Assembly (NCBI GenBank): GCA_011037195.1
Contig: JAAEAF010002749.1
Coordinates: forward strand, 62,001-126,000
Reading direction: 5' to 3'
Length of the DNA stretch: 64,000 nucleotides
Source of the DNA: Triatoma infestans
Taxonomy: Eukaryota; Arthropoda; Insecta; Hemiptera; Reduviidae
This document shows positions 44,095 to 55,720 of the stretch, piece by piece. The position numbers and the translations under genes were made by a program. Under the pieces are notes generated by a model that worked only from the letters and a program-made list of their open reading frames with translations, did not search any database and was not told the origin of the DNA. The stretch's first letter is position 1, and every line of letters begins with the position of its first letter.

Positions 44095-46775
44095 AGAAGA
44101 ATTAGGAACATAAGAGAATACTATAAAAATAATATAGCCAATGTAAAGAGTTTTAATTGCTCACATAAACTCTTCATTCTCCGTTGACGCCCTCTGCGGG
44201 ACGAGTTATTTGAAAAGCTCAATCTGTCTCAGAGTCACGTGCAACTTTATCGCAGTGGTAGTAGTGTTTTGGCCCAACAATTTACGTGCTTTGCCTTAAC
44301 AAAGAGCAGCTACAGGAATGAGTCTATCTCTCTCTTACTCACGCCCCCTCTCTGTCTACACTACCCATCTCTTGTGCCACCCCTGTAATATTCGCCAGCT
44401 TAGTGTACCTGAACACACCGTGGTTGGCCTTCTCTTTGTATATTTACAACACAATGCCATGTCTTACATATACTCACACTAGGAGCGCACCTCCCACAAC
44501 CACGCAAGCATGCGAGCCTACAACATACAGATGTACAATTTTATGAATCTCCTGTAATATAAACTTATGACTACACTATAAAGATTATGTCAGACTTATA
44601 ATAAGATCACAACAGTTTTGTGGATTTGCCATTATTATGGCCAAACAGTTTACTGATGTCAAAAAACTCACTCGACTTTATTTCATTGCATTTCAGAACT
44701 TCCAAAGGACAACGTAATTGACTATACAATTAAATAACGTGGAATGTTTACTAAATTTTAAATTGCCCTTAATATTATATATATAGCTGATGGTTCATAC
44801 AATAGATTCAAATGGCAATTTAGAGATAAACCTAAACCAACCACCTAACTAAGAAGTTCACAAAAATACATTTTCTCAGAGAAATACTTTAAATGAAAAA
44901 CAATAAATTTGCGAAAGAAACCATCTTTTCTCTTATAGTTAAACGGTATCTACGATAACCGCCTATCGGCGCCTAGTTGATCCTTTTCGAAATTTCAGAC
45001 CTGAAGCGGTTCCAGCGAAGTTAAAACTTCCTCTGTTACCTTGTGCCTACCCAGATTTCTGAATGTTATCTCAGTGATGGCGTTGCAGTCTGTCAGCATA
45101 TTTGTTGGAGCTATTTCCGTCTCTCTCTGTAGCAGACATTATCAATCCCGCGCATAGTTATCTATGTCGGCTGATGATTTTTCGGTAGGACCGTCCAAAA
45201 ATTATTACTTTTTAAAATTGTAACGCTCTTTCTATACATATAACTTTCTCATTGTCAACCCCGCTCATGATTAATATGTCGACTGTTTATTATTCGATAG
45301 GAACTTCCAAATTATAAAGAATGGCTGGGTTTCCCCATTGAAAACATTGATGATGAGATGCTGAGCAAAACCCAGCGGTCCAATTGTACGCATTAGAAGA
45401 GATTTTACCGATAGCCATCACGTGCGCTTTCTTAAGTATACTCAAAAAATTGGCAAAAAAAGTATAAAAAAAAAATCCATAATACGGGGGATTTACAGTT
45501 GACGGAATCTAACAAATATAATAAAACTTCCTGATACCTGAGTGAAAATAACACCATTGCAACGTGCCTTTTATAATATTGAAAAAAATTATAAATAAAA
45601 TTCCCTTCAAATTGTTGCAATTTTGATCCAATTACATAATGCAAATAGTGCTTAGCACAGGATCCAGTTTACGAGTACCAGCTGGTACTGTAGCAATTAT
45701 AGTTACGCTTCTACTTCTTACTATAGTGATGTCACACACCGGGAAAGGAGTGGGAAAAGCCGAGAACTTGGGTTTGTTGACAAAGACAGGTCCACCGAGA
45801 TATTTGTATGGGCGTGAAGAACTTTGCGCTAGTAAATACAATTCTAGCTTAAATATTTACTTCACAATTTTGCGACCACGGCGTTAAGTAACCATTCTCG
45901 GGATCGTGTATGGGGGGTAGGGTTATGTGCTAGTTTATGTAAGCTGTGGGAACGCTGGTTGGAAGGAAAGTGGGGGAGTATAAGTGAAAGAGCGAGAGAG
46001 AGAGAGCTTGTTTTAGAGGTCAACAGCTCTGTTAGGAAGGAGTCAGGGCGAACAACCAGTTCAGAGGATTCTGATAAATTCAATATTCTACTCCCATACA
46101 TACATTTTGAAATGTTTACACTATTGACGATTTCGGTTTTAAGTACTTAATTGTAATAGGTTCGATGCTCTTTTAGGGCTGAAAGGTCACAAAGTGAGCT
46201 TCTTAGCTGATCGATACTCGATGGAAATTATTACCGTCTATTTTACGCATGGTACATAGATAGTTCTAGATTGGCAGAAATGAATAACTGGTTAAAAGCT
46301 ATTTGGAGAATTCATTTTGATATCGCCAAATCACCGAGGGTAGCTGTACATCTTGTCAGATGTCAGACTTGCACTAAAGTGTCTTTACAGAGTACATGTG
46401 ATTTCGTCAACTAGATACATTAAATATTTTATCTTTAATAGCTTTGGTTTATGATTCATTAGATTTTATACAGCAGAAATAGTGGCTATTATTCCAAAGC
46501 CAATCAACCTAAAAGATACATTGTTCCCAATGGTGTCCAATGATTGTAACCCAGAATGTTGTTCCTTTTAATGAAACTGTGTTTGAATGGCCTTTTTATA
46601 ACCTCGTGTTACATGGAAGGTCCGGATGCTACGTCTGGAGCTGCGGGCTATATTGCGACGAGATACCACTTGGCAATATCTCTTGGTTAATGGACCACTG
46701 TTTTCAGGCTAAGGTTTATGTTATTTCTTTGTTGTATTTTGGACAAGCTGTACGTAACTAACTTAAAAGGTATTT
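44095..46775. other. anonymous interval
   Basis: No gene or family member is supported. Short frames near 45.6-46.1 kb overlap on opposite strands and have no motif. Confidence 0.4.
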
Positions 46776-46779
46776 GTAC

Positions 46780-47085
46780 CTGCTCGGATTAGCTCAGTGG
46801 TAGCGCGCTGGACTAGCAAAGCGGAGATCAAGGGTTCAAGTCCAGCAGTGCTGCCCTTAGACTTTCGCTTCCTAGGAGTATCTACAGCTCACTGCCGATG
46901 GAGGCTGCCTTATTGGGTTTCAAGGTGTAACGACCCTGAAGAGCCTCATTGTAATGGGGGCAAAACGTTGGTTTCTAACAAACCACTGACGCGGTCTTAA
47001 CCCGGATACTCAAGTGTATTCACTTATGAATCACTTATTTTCATGAAAATAGCCACGGAAAACTAAAAGATCAATCTATAATCTA
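46780..47085 (+). repeat. tRNA-headed SINE with hammerhead-like core
   Basis: The head has an A box (TAGCTCAGTGGTAGCGC, 46790-46806) and a B box (GGTTCAAGTCC, 46833-46843) with spacing normal for Pol III. Six of seven bases of CTGCTCG (46780-46786) can pair with CCAGCAG (about 46842-46848). The anticodon arm pairs poorly, so this is a tRNA-derived promoter and not a tRNA gene. The body from 46918 is shared with 18481-18645. It holds CTGAAGA at 46936-46942, a G/C stem, AAAACG where GAAACG is expected, and GTT then GGTTTC, which can pair with the upstream GACC. A SINE carrying a hammerhead is known from the schistosome Sm-alpha family. That this is a similar case is inference. Confidence 0.65.
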
Positions 47086-47089
47086 TATG

Positions 47090-47335
47090 CTCGGATAGTC
47101 AAACTGCGCTGAAGGCGCTGAGTTCATGTATCTTCAGTTCCAAATTAATGTTCTAGAACAGGGAGAAGAATGTACAACCTTCCTTGAAGGATGTACTTCT
47201 TTCAAATTTGGGTACCAGTTCATATGGGAATTTTCGGGAATCAGGAGGCGGATCGCTTTGCAAAATTAGGCATCTCTTTTCTTTTCATTCGTCCTCGAGT
47301 CTGCTGTCAGTGTGTCAGCGCTGTACACTAATTAA
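47090..47335 (+). pseudogene. LINE RNase H fragment
   Basis: GCTCGGATAGTCAAACTGCG encodes CSDSQTALKALS, the RNase H motif seen at 27510. After breaks come a GNFRESGGGSLCKI-like run (frame-shifted GNxEADRFAK, about 47240-47265) and a short Cys-rich end. It directly follows the SINE at 46780-47085. Confidence 0.6.
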
Positions 47336-47337
47336 GA

Positions 47338-47760
47338 GGGTTTAACGCTAGTGTTCCCTCAGGAACCCAAAAAATTAATTTTCCCTTTGAAAAATTGGCT
47401 GAAATAAAAGATGTAGTTGTTTATGTGAGTAAATTTATACAAAGTGAAAAGAAAATCATTATAACCGTTTTCGAGAAAAATCACGAAAAATTGAAAAAAG
47501 AAAAAACATTCAAAAATCGAACTTCCGCTTGATAGATTTTGCCCAAACCCGTTTGTGTGAAATTCGATTGTAGTATTCACATAAACCAAGATTTAAGCGC
47601 TCTGTGATTTTTCTTTTATGAGATATATCACACACAAATATCACATCATTCGTCAAAAACATTTTTGCATATTAGGTGTCCTCGTAACATGTATTTTCGG
47701 TAAAAGATCAACTTCGAAAAAATTTGACAAAATTGCAATTCTTCCCCTTCTTGCAGAATT
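47338..47760 (-). repeat. H-family repeat, minus copy, middle to head
   Basis: Minus blocks are TTAACGCTAGTGTTCC (about 47341), CTGAAATAAAAGATGTAG (about 47399), AATCGAACTTCCGCTTGATAGATTTTGCCC (about 47515), GTATTTTCGGTAAAAGATCAAC (about 47690) and a degenerate end. The tail is missing. Confidence 0.65.
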
Positions 47761-47764
47761 CGGA

Positions 47765-48440
47765 GGAATTAAAAATCAAAATAAAATTAATAAGAAAAAG
47801 ACAAAATCCATCATATCAGTCTACGATGAGGATTTGCGATATTTTCCATGTGTGAATGACAAGATGCCAGTATTGGAAGTACTGAAAGAAAAAAAGGAAA
47901 AACAGGTGTATAGAGCTTTTTATATAAACCATAAGTAATCCTTGGAAAGTTGGACGTATCTTCCTTTAATAAATCACATTTTTTTACCATCGATAGGACG
48001 CAGTTTTTCCTCATTTCCTTCCTTTTAGTAATATGTTATATTCTAGATATAACATTCCTGTAGACCGCAATTCATTCATACTTTCCTATTGTAAAGAAAT
48101 TTGTAAAGAATAATATAATTGCTTCATGGTAAACTAATTTTTTATGAACATATTATTAAGTAAAATAAAAAAGTTGGTAATAAATTTCAACAAATTTTTA
48201 ACCTTTTGAACTTTGTTTTAACCTTTGAACTATGTTATTTATAGAAAATAACTCCATAGTTCTAGAAAATTTAATCTTGTATTCTTGATGTGCTGTGCAA
48301 CACTGTGCAACTATGAAATATCTGTGAATTCTTCACTGAAATCTTCCTTCAAAATCTTATAAGAAAAAGGACATAATAAAAATTCTCGTAATTTTCTTAT
48401 AAAGTGTTTCCTTTAACAAATAGCTAACTATTATTTCCTC
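47765..48440. other. anonymous interval
   Basis: No gene or known repeat was recognised. Confidence 0.4.
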
Positions 48441-48454
48441 TGAAACGCGCATTC

Positions 48455-49200
48455 CGACTTTCTCTTACTCCCAGTAAGAGTAAGTATTGCGTTCGTACGA
48501 GATTTTCGAAATTGTGTTATCACCCGAAATATATAATTTGTGGTCCACCGAATATGAACAAAATGATTTTCAAGAGTGGTGTGTGTGTGTGTGTGTGTGT
48601 GTGTGTAGGTGTTTTAACCGAATATCTCAAAAACAAAAAGTCGCAGGAAGCTCAAACTTGATATTCCGGGTGGGGGGACACTACCACCGCAGATTTCGGG
48701 CAAAGTCCATTAATCGGACGTGCGACTTTACTGATTTTTTTCTCAATGTTTCATGGTTTCTTCAAAAATGGCTGCAACTTTTGTTTAAACTTCTGATACC
48801 ATCAACGCACATAAATATATATCACTTTTATTTGAAACATTTTCCCCGGAAAAATTTATATTTGGGTGATTTCTAGGGGAACAGTAGCGTTATGCTGCCC
48901 CTCTAAAGTTCCATTTCATCAGTATAATATATTTTCTTACCACCTACATAATTTTATTGACAGAATTCCAAGTTTGATGAAAATTTGTCAAACCGGAAGT
49001 GCGATTTTGCAGAATATTTTTGTTAGTTTTTAGGAAATTATTGGAATGTTTCCCAAGATTTCCTTTAAACACAGTTAATTGCATAGAAATAAACATATCT
49101 CTTTTATTTCAACTGTTTTTCCCAAAAAATTGATATAAAGGGACATGCTGCCATTTATACTTACACTGCCATTTCAAGTTAATTTTTACAAGGAATAATA
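48455..49200 (+). repeat. H-family repeat, plus copy with (TG)n, split by LINE fragment
   Basis: The head palindrome ACTTTCTCTTACT, then AGTAAGAGTAAGT, lies at 48457-48485. The (GT)n slot is at 48581-48606. The blocks CAAACTTGATATTCC, ATCGGACGTGCGACTTTACTG, TATCACTTTTATTTGAAACA and AAACCGGAAGTGCGATTTTGCAG follow in family order. The tail is at 50200-50245, beyond a LINE fragment. Confidence 0.75.
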
Positions 49201-49344
49201 GAAGCGCTACGATTTAATGCTATCTCTTTTAGTTTAGTTCTGAAGCATTAACAGAAATCAAGTAAAATCTCTACTATCAAATTCAAGGCAAACCATAACT
49301 TCAATGAAATTAAAAAAAAAAACAACAACTAGAAAAAGAAACCT

Positions 49345-49890
49345 ACGGCACAATAGTCCAGGTTCGGCCAAAGGCAGGCGAAAACGCTCATACATAGCTA
49401 CTCCCGCAGGCTAACTGCAGAACTACTCCAATTAGGCCGGATGGCCATAAGGATAGCAGTTAGCGTTCTCACTGGCCATTGCAGACTCAATAAGCATATG
49501 CACCGCATGGGCCTGGACACAGGTAGCCTGTGTAGGTTTTGTCAGGAAGAAGAGGAAACAGCACCGCACGTTCTATGTCAGTGCGAGGGGCTTGCGTGGC
49601 TGAGGTATTGCCTCTTAGGAAAGGAAAAGCTGACGCCTGCAAGCCTCAGCTGGGGGGCCTCTTTCGGGTCTAACAAGTCTATTAAGACAGGTAGGGCTCG
49701 AGAGGGTGCTCTGATGGCAGGTGCTCTTCACCGACCACCTGGGAGGCTCCTCAGACCCAAAAGTTCAAATAAAGGACAGGGCCGGAGAGGGGTCTCCAAC
49801 TTAGGGGGTGCCACAATAGACCCATGGGGATCGCGGTGGCGCAGGCTGAATAGCCAATCCCCTTATAGAATCTAATCTAGTCTAATAATC
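49345..49890 (+). pseudogene. LINE 3' fragment (post-RNase H segment and 3' UTR)
   Basis: Frame 49441-49875 reads AIRIAVSVLTGHCRLNKHMHRMGLDTGSLCRFCQEEEETAPHVLCQCEGL. This is the segment after RNase H, with the CRFC...H...C cluster, homologous to residues about 350-400 of the protein at 26845. GGGGGTGCCACAATAGACCC is the shared 3' UTR, and a TCTAATCTAGTCTAATAAT tail ends it. The frame has lost the native stop and runs into the UTR. Confidence 0.75.
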
Positions 49891-50080
49891 CAGGCTCGTC
49901 AGACGGCGAATTTTATTGGGAGGGGTGGTAAACACGCTGCGGTTCCTACTGCCATTTAGTTCTGGCCTTCACTACCAACGTTTGCTAATATCTGTTGCTC
50001 CTCCTCTTTTTCTCATGATGCTGGGTCATCATCGTCATTGCCCTCGAACCTTGAGAATTATCACAACCAAGGTGAATATG

Positions 50081-50143
50081 CTGTCCTCTAAGGCCAATAC
50101 GTTGTCCTCTAAGGCCAATACGCTGTCCCCTAAGGCCAATACG
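50081..50143. repeat. 21-bp tandem repeat (3 copies)
   Basis: Three units of CTGTCCTCTAAGGCCAATACG (first base C or T, one C-for-T change in the third). No spacers are present, so this is a minisatellite and not a CRISPR array. Confidence 0.9.
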
Positions 50144-50199
50144 TGAGAGTAGTAAAACTTCCAGGTTGTAAGACAAATTTCCAATTTAAATTTTAATAC

Positions 50200-50245
50200 T
50201 TGCAGAAATCGAAAGTCGTGTGAATGTTTCACACAGATTTTTGTT
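50200..50245 (+). repeat. H-family repeat, tail
   Basis: CGAAAGTCGTGTGAATGTTTCACACAGATTTTTG has the intact hairpin GTGTGAATGTTTCACAC. It closes the copy that starts at 48455. Confidence 0.75.
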
Positions 50246-50249
50246 TTCA

Positions 50250-51790
50250 CTTCATCTTCTTTATTTATGGTGATGCACAAAAGAAGGGACAATAAAAACA
50301 AAATGCAATTAAATAAAGCTTTAATAAATTAAATTAATTGAATTAAATTAAATTAAATGGTTTAATAATTAAGTAAATTTCAGGATTTATTTACCGTAAA
50401 AAAGGGGAAATGGTGACAATTGCAAATTGCGTGGAGTGATTGTGAATATGGTGAACTTACGGGGGGGGGGGAGAAGGACTGTTACTTTAGGGATTCATGA
50501 AAATGCACTTAAAATTTACCCAAACCATTATGCATCTAAAACTGTTAAAATATTTACGTCATAATAGCAAATCAAATCCATTTGGCTTTACCTAAAATAA
50601 TCTCCCAGTTATGATTATTTATTAATTATTATTCATTGGGAACGATAAGTTTATTATTAGCAAGTGGGGATTTAAAGACGGTTATCGATTAATGGAATCG
50701 GATTATTATTTATATTTTCCCATTGATTTTAAACAATTAATTTTTTTGCCTTTTTTAGTTTAATAATGATTGATTTGCTTTAACAATTATAAATAGTATG
50801 CTCTTCATGATATTTGTATTTCTGTATTTATCATATTATAGTTACAGCCTCATTTATTGTAGATAGTGTTCTAGTAGAATAGAATGGGGGGGGGGAGCCA
50901 CATTCCACTGCGACCTACAAATTGAGGTCTATTGTAGATAGTGTTCTAGTAGAATAGAATGGGGGGGGGGAGCCACATTCCACTGCGACCTACAAATTGA
51001 GGTCTATTGTAGATAGTGTTCTAGTAGTTGTGAAATAAAAAAATAAAAAATCTATATTGAAAGTTTTGATTTATGTGTCATTAGAAACTTTAGTAGAAGC
51101 AAATAATATAGAATGTCCCTTAGAATTCTTCTTCCTAGGAGCCTTTATATAGCTCCCTGTCCGGTGATGGACAGTGTTGTCTGAGGCCAGCAGTGGACTG
51201 AGAAGAAGGCTCCGAGCGCAAATTGCCATAGATGTTGACGCGTCTTAAATTAAAAAAAAAATAATAATAATATAGAATTATTTGAAAAATGTTTTGCAAG
51301 TTTCTCTCTGTATTGGAAGGTTGCCACTAGAGTTAGTCAACATGGGCGAGTGAGTGGAGGTTCAGTTATAGGTACAAAAATTACTTGTCTGTTAGTAAAG
51401 CTTTCCTATTATTAAGTCAGTGATTTAAATATTTTAAGTTTATAGGTAAATTCAAAGATATTAACAATTGTAACAGTAAAATTGAATAGCAAATTTTGAA
51501 AAGATTTTTTGTTAAATTTCATTAACGTTAACAATTATTGTAAAGTTAGAATTTTTGATCAGCAAGTACGAGTATCGTATTTATCAGCCGTAAGAATTAT
51601 GCACTGATATAAGAATATTTCTTGTGTTAGAAGGGTTGAAGGACTTGCAGAAGGATCATAAAGGTTCATTTTTCTGGGAATTTGTGGAGGATAAGAATCT
51701 GATTGTCTCTGAACTTGAGAACATCTCGTGATAGAAAGGGGAATTTACTTTTATTGGAAAGATGGGAAGTCAGTGAATGATATTGGTTGT
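50250..51790. other. anonymous interval with tandem repeat
   Basis: The 75-bp tandem repeat at 50856-51028 is described separately. A segment at about 51128-51270 ends in an A-rich AAATAATAATAATA run and may be a LINE or SINE 3' end of unknown family. No coding motif is present. Confidence 0.4.
50856..51028. repeat. 75-bp tandem repeat (2.3 copies) with G10 run
   Basis: Units start at 50856, 50931 and 51006 with ATTGTAGATAGTGTTCTAG. Each of the first two contains a run of about 10 G and CCACATTCCACTGCGACC. They are near identical, so the duplication is recent. Confidence 0.9.
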
Positions 51791-51796
51791 ATATCT

Positions 51797-52560
51797 TGAG
51801 TCCGTCACAAAAGCCGACAAAGGGAACAGCACGGTAATAATGACACACGACGACTACGTAAACAAAACCCTAGAATTCATAAACAACAATACATATACAC
51901 AACTCAAAAAGGACCTAACAAGAAACTTCCAACAACAAGTAAAAACTGCTATAAAGAACGCAACACTAGTAATACCACCCCGCGAAGCCTTCAAATATAC
52001 TTGCATGAACCCTACAGCACCCATTCTAAATGCACTTCCAAAAATACACAAACCCAATATTCCCATCAGACCCGTCGTAAACTACACAACTGCACCAGCA
52101 TACAAGTTGACACAGCATCTGGCAACAGTAATAAAAACAAAGTAAAACTGAATGACACTTACAATATAAGAAACACACAACACCTAATACAATTAACAGA
52201 AAATTTAAAACTCATCCCCAATTCCCGTTTGCTATCCCTCGACATTACCAACCTATACACCTCCATTCCAATCACGGACACACTGGACTTAATGAAACAG
52301 AAGTTGGAAGGAGAAGAATCCATGCAATTCGTCCACCAACTCACGAACTTAGAACAAACCACAACGACACAAAACTACTTTAGATTTAACAACAAGTTCT
52401 ACCTCGCTACCGACGGACTGGGAATGGGGCACCCCACATCGGCCATACTATCAGAAATATTTATACAAAACATGGAGGAAACTTACGTACCCAAACTGAA
52501 AGAGGAGTTCGGGGTAACGTTTTATGCGCGATACGTGGACGATTCATTCCTCAAACAGAA
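51797..52560 (+). pseudogene. Penelope-like reverse transcriptase, N-terminal and catalytic part
   Basis: Frame 51777-52145 contains KADKGNSTVIM (about residue 12) and PKIHKPNIPIRPVVNY (about 88), hallmarks of Penelope-type RTs. A frame change near 52130 leads to RLLSLDITNLYTSIPI (first catalytic Asp), DGLGMGHPTSAILSEIFIQ and FYARYVDDSF (active-site pair, about 52515-52545). Coding then switches at about 52555-52565 to gypsy gag. The RT copies element RNA; Penelope RTs are related to telomerase. Confidence 0.85.
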
Positions 52561-52561
52561 A

Positions 52562-52772
52562 TGCGAGGGAGGGCAGCCAGAAGAAGAAGAAGCAGTGGAA
52601 AGATACAAATCCAGGAGGCGCGCCCAATCGCCCCTTTTGCTTCGTCTGTGGAAGTCCATGGCATTTTGCACGCAACTGCCCCGACCGAGCTAAGGAGGCC
52701 CGGGCGGCTTCCAACTTTGTGGATAGCTCATCTGTCAAAGAGGCGTCCCCAAAAGCAGCCGGCTCGGCGTAA
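52562..52772 (+). pseudogene. gypsy gag nucleocapsid fragment
   Basis: The frame gives a basic stretch (KKKKQWK) and one CCHC zinc knuckle, CFVCGSPWHFARNCP (about 52636-52680), then a short tail ending at 52772. The knuckle binds genomic RNA in such elements. Everything upstream in gag is absent, because the frame upstream of about 52560 is Penelope RT sequence. Confidence 0.8.
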
Positions 52773-52852
52773 GCCCCATCGTCGGGCCAGCAGGATCGAG
52801 AGGGGCCTCTTATGTAATCCCTAATGTTTCAGAGTCTGGGGTACCCCGGGGA

Positions 52853-53401
52853 ATGATGGTCACCTTGGACGTGGAGGGACTCAGAAAAGAACTATTGGTA
52901 GATAGCGGCTCAGAAATATCCATATTAAAGAAAGCCCTGCCGGGAATCCCGTTGAGACCACATTGCCTTAAGGCTATTAGCGTGACTGGGGCCGTGGTGC
53001 CTGTTCAAGGGGAACAGGAAGTAGCGTGTCGGTTGGAAGGGGTAGTCACAAGGCATAGGTTCTTCATTGCTCCCATCGCTTCTAGGGGGGATGGCCTCCT
53101 GGGGTGGGATTTGATGGCTAAAGCTGGGGTAGTGCTGAATGCAGCAAAAGGACAGTTCCTTGTACAGGGTAACGGCCGCGAGGGGATAAATTTGGTAAAT
53201 TATCCGGGCGAATGCGATGTGAACTCTGGGTGTGTAAAAGCCGCTCAGGGAAGGCCCTCGGTTAATCTAGCTGTAAAGGCCGTCAGACAGGTGAAGTCGA
53301 ACCCTATGTGGAGCAGATCGTCGAAGGCAAAGTCCCTCATTGGAGAGAGGGAGATCTACTTATTGAACCAGAGGACCTTCCTCAAAGGGGGCTTTGCGTA
53401 G
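52853..53401 (+). pseudogene. gypsy protease region
   Basis: An aspartic protease domain with LLVDSGSEISILK (about residues 15-27, catalytic DSG), a flap region, and GLLGWDLMAKAG (about 83-94). The family uses it to cleave the Gag-Pol polyprotein. The frame overlaps the start of the RT frame by about 90 bp, with a break there. The ATG at 52853 is not a native start. Confidence 0.8.
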
Positions 53402-54309
53402 CCAGAAGTCTGGATCGGCCCGTGGGGCGGAAAATATGGGTAAGGGTTGTTAATTTAACGGGGGGTAGAATCCGCATAGAGAAGGGACAAAGATTAGGTA
53501 AAGTTAGGGCGTGGGAACCTTTGGGCGCTTCAGAGGCATTGAATGGTAAGCAGGTTAGGCTAACAAATATCGAGGAGTCTGGCAATGCGGGAAAATTAAG
53601 GATCAGAGAGGCCTGCAGTCAGCGGCTCGCACATTTACAGCTGGGGGATCAAGAGAAAGTAATGGAAGTGTTAGAGAAATACAGTCAACTTTTTGAGAAA
53701 CCCGATAGCGAGGGTTGCCGGTTACCGGTTTTTCACCGTATTGAAACGCAAGGGGGACGCATCGCCAAATCACCCTATCGAGTTCCGTTCCACCAGCGAG
53801 AAATCGTGGCAGACCATATAACTCAAATGTTGAGCAAAGGTGTGATTGCCCCTTCCAGTAGCCCTTGGTCGGCGCCAGTTGTTCTTGTCCCTAAGAAAAC
53901 CCTAGATGGGAGTTTGCAGTACCGGCTATGTACGGATTTCAGGGGCCTTAATAAGATCACAAAGCCTGAAGCATACCCATTACCCCTAATTGTGGAAACG
54001 TTGGAATCCCTGGGAAACAGCCAATACTTCACAACTCTAGATCTCGCGTGTGGGTACCACCAAATTCCCATACGCCCAGAAGACCGCGAAAAGACAGCTT
54101 TTTTTACCATTGGGGGCCATTTTGAATATAATAAATTAGCCTTTGGACTCATGAATGTACCCGCGACCTTTCAAAGGTTAATGGACCAGCTGCTCGCCCG
54201 GATGATTGGAGAGGAGTGTTTTATCTATTTAGACGATATAATCATCTTTTCGGCTGCATTAGAAGAACATTGCATCAGGCTAAGAAAGGTCCTAGAACGG
54301 ATGCGCTAG
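53308..54309 (+). pseudogene. gypsy reverse transcriptase
   Basis: A 333-codon frame: RT fingers with SPWSAPVVLVPKK (about residue 187), LCTDFRGLNKIT (about 208), FTTLDLACGYHQIPI (about 242), FGLMNVPATFQRLMD (about 276) and the active-site FIYLDDIIIFS (about 305). It ends by frameshift in the thumb near 54290, and the next frame picks up at LEKCHFAKKEVKYLGH. All catalytic aspartates are intact. Confidence 0.9.
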
Positions 54310-54760
54310 CTAATTTAAAACTTCGGCTAGAGAAATGCCATTTCGCGAAGAAGGAAGTAAAGTATCTCGGGCATTTAGTAACCGCCGATGGAGTAAAGCC
54401 AGACCCGGAGAAGGTGGCGGCTATGAAAGAATATCGGCCCCCTTGTAATGCAAAGGAGGTAAAAGGATTTCTAGGGCTTGCGGGATATTATCGCCGTTTT
54501 ATTGCCGGGTTCTCAGGTCTAGCGAAACCTTTAACGTCGCTGTTAAGGAAGGGGGTAACCTTTAGGTGGGGAAGGGACCAGCAGAAGGCGTTTGAAGGCC
54601 TGCGAGACACGTTGTGTTCGGATTCAGTTTTTGCCTATCCAGATTTTTCAAAACCGTTCGTTCTGGCGACAGATGCGTCCAGTGTAGCGCTTGGAGCGGT
54701 CCTGGCTCAAAATTTAAGGGTGAAGAAGGCTGATCGCATATGCGAGTCGGCAACTGAGTA
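54300..54760 (+). pseudogene. gypsy RT thumb and start of RNase H
   Basis: Contains KEVKYLGHLVTADGVKPDPEKV, VKGFLGLAGYYRRFIAGFS, and then KPFVLATDASSVALGAVLAQ (first RNase H Asp, about 54645-54705). The frame is lost near 54720 and resumes at 54796. Confidence 0.85.
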
Positions 54761-54795
54761 AGGCGGAGCAAAACTACTCTGCGACGGAAAGGGAA

Positions 54796-55716
54796 TTGCT
54801 AGCCGTGGTCTGGGCAACTAATCAGTTCCGGTGCTACTTGCTGGGGAGGCGTTTTACGCTGGTAACGGATCACGCTGCTTTGCAATGGATGCTCAGAATC
54901 AAAGATCCGTCGGCCCGTCTGACTAAGTGGTCGCTCCGGCTGATGGAGTATGACTATGAAGTAATCCATCGTCCTGGGAAACAACACTTCAATGCATATG
55001 CACTCAGTCGTGCGGTGGGGGCCGTGAGAGCACAGGGTAAACTGCCAGATGAAAAAGAATTTGCGGAGGTGCAAGCACGTGATCAGTGGTGTGCCGAAGT
55101 GGCAAGAATTAGCCCAGAGAAGGTGAACCGGGGTTCAAACGGAGTTATGTATTGGATCGCCGAGGGTGGGGAACCGGGAGGCAAAAAAATAATGGTACCC
55201 GCATCACTACGGGCCCAGGTCTTGTATATGTGCCACGATACCCCTTGGTCGGGACACCCAGGCGGGGAGCGAACAACAGCACGTATAAAGAAATGGTTTC
55301 ATTGGCCTAATCTTAGTAATGATGTGAAAGGGTATGTAAAAAATTGTCATTTGTACAAAGAACGGAAATCACCGACTGGATTGGGGATACCATTAGGGCA
55401 GTCGTATGAGACCACCTATGCGTTTGAGCAGGTGTCCTTAGATGTGGTAGGACCGTTTCCCACTAGTAAAAATGGATACAAGTATCTACTAACATTTATC
55501 GATAATTTTACGCGGTATGCTGAAGCTGTGCCATTAAGAACACTGACAGCGGAGGAGACCGCGCAAGCGTTTGTGCGTGAGATCGTACTGAGACATGGCG
55601 CTCCCAAGCGATTGCTTACCACCGAGGTACTAATTTTACCTCGGAATTGTTTAAAGCCGTGTGTAAACTCCTCGGTATTAAAAAGGTTCAAACTACTGCG
55701 TATCCCCCGAATGTAA
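54796..55716 (+). pseudogene. gypsy RNase H end and integrase core, truncated
   Basis: A 306-codon frame. FTLVTDHAALQWML (about residue 21) is the final RNase H Asp region, and VIHRPGKQHFNAYALSR (about 55) has Tyr where the usual Asp stands (NADALSR). The integrase zinc domain runs H...H (HDTPWSGHPGGERT, about 147) then CHLY, where the second Cys is replaced by Tyr. The core begins with SLDVVGPFPTSKNG (first catalytic Asp, about 216). A frameshift near 55620 replaces the second Asp motif. Confidence 0.85.
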
Positions 55717-55720
55717 TGGT

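Noticed and set aside
45639..46101. Overlapping ORFs on both strands as host genes
   Set aside because: They are 63-82 codons long, overlap each other and have no motif. This is expected by chance in 64 kb.
46780..46850. Functional tRNA gene
   Set aside because: The A and B boxes are good, but the anticodon and D stems do not pair well and the sequence continues into a repeat shared with 18.5 kb. A SINE head explains it better.
48487..48876. 129-codon ORF with a Cys/Val run as a real protein
   Set aside because: It lies wholly inside an H-family copy, and the Cys/Val run is the (GT)n slot.
50081..50143. CRISPR-like array
   Set aside because: The three 21-bp units are directly adjacent with no spacers, and the genome is eukaryotic.
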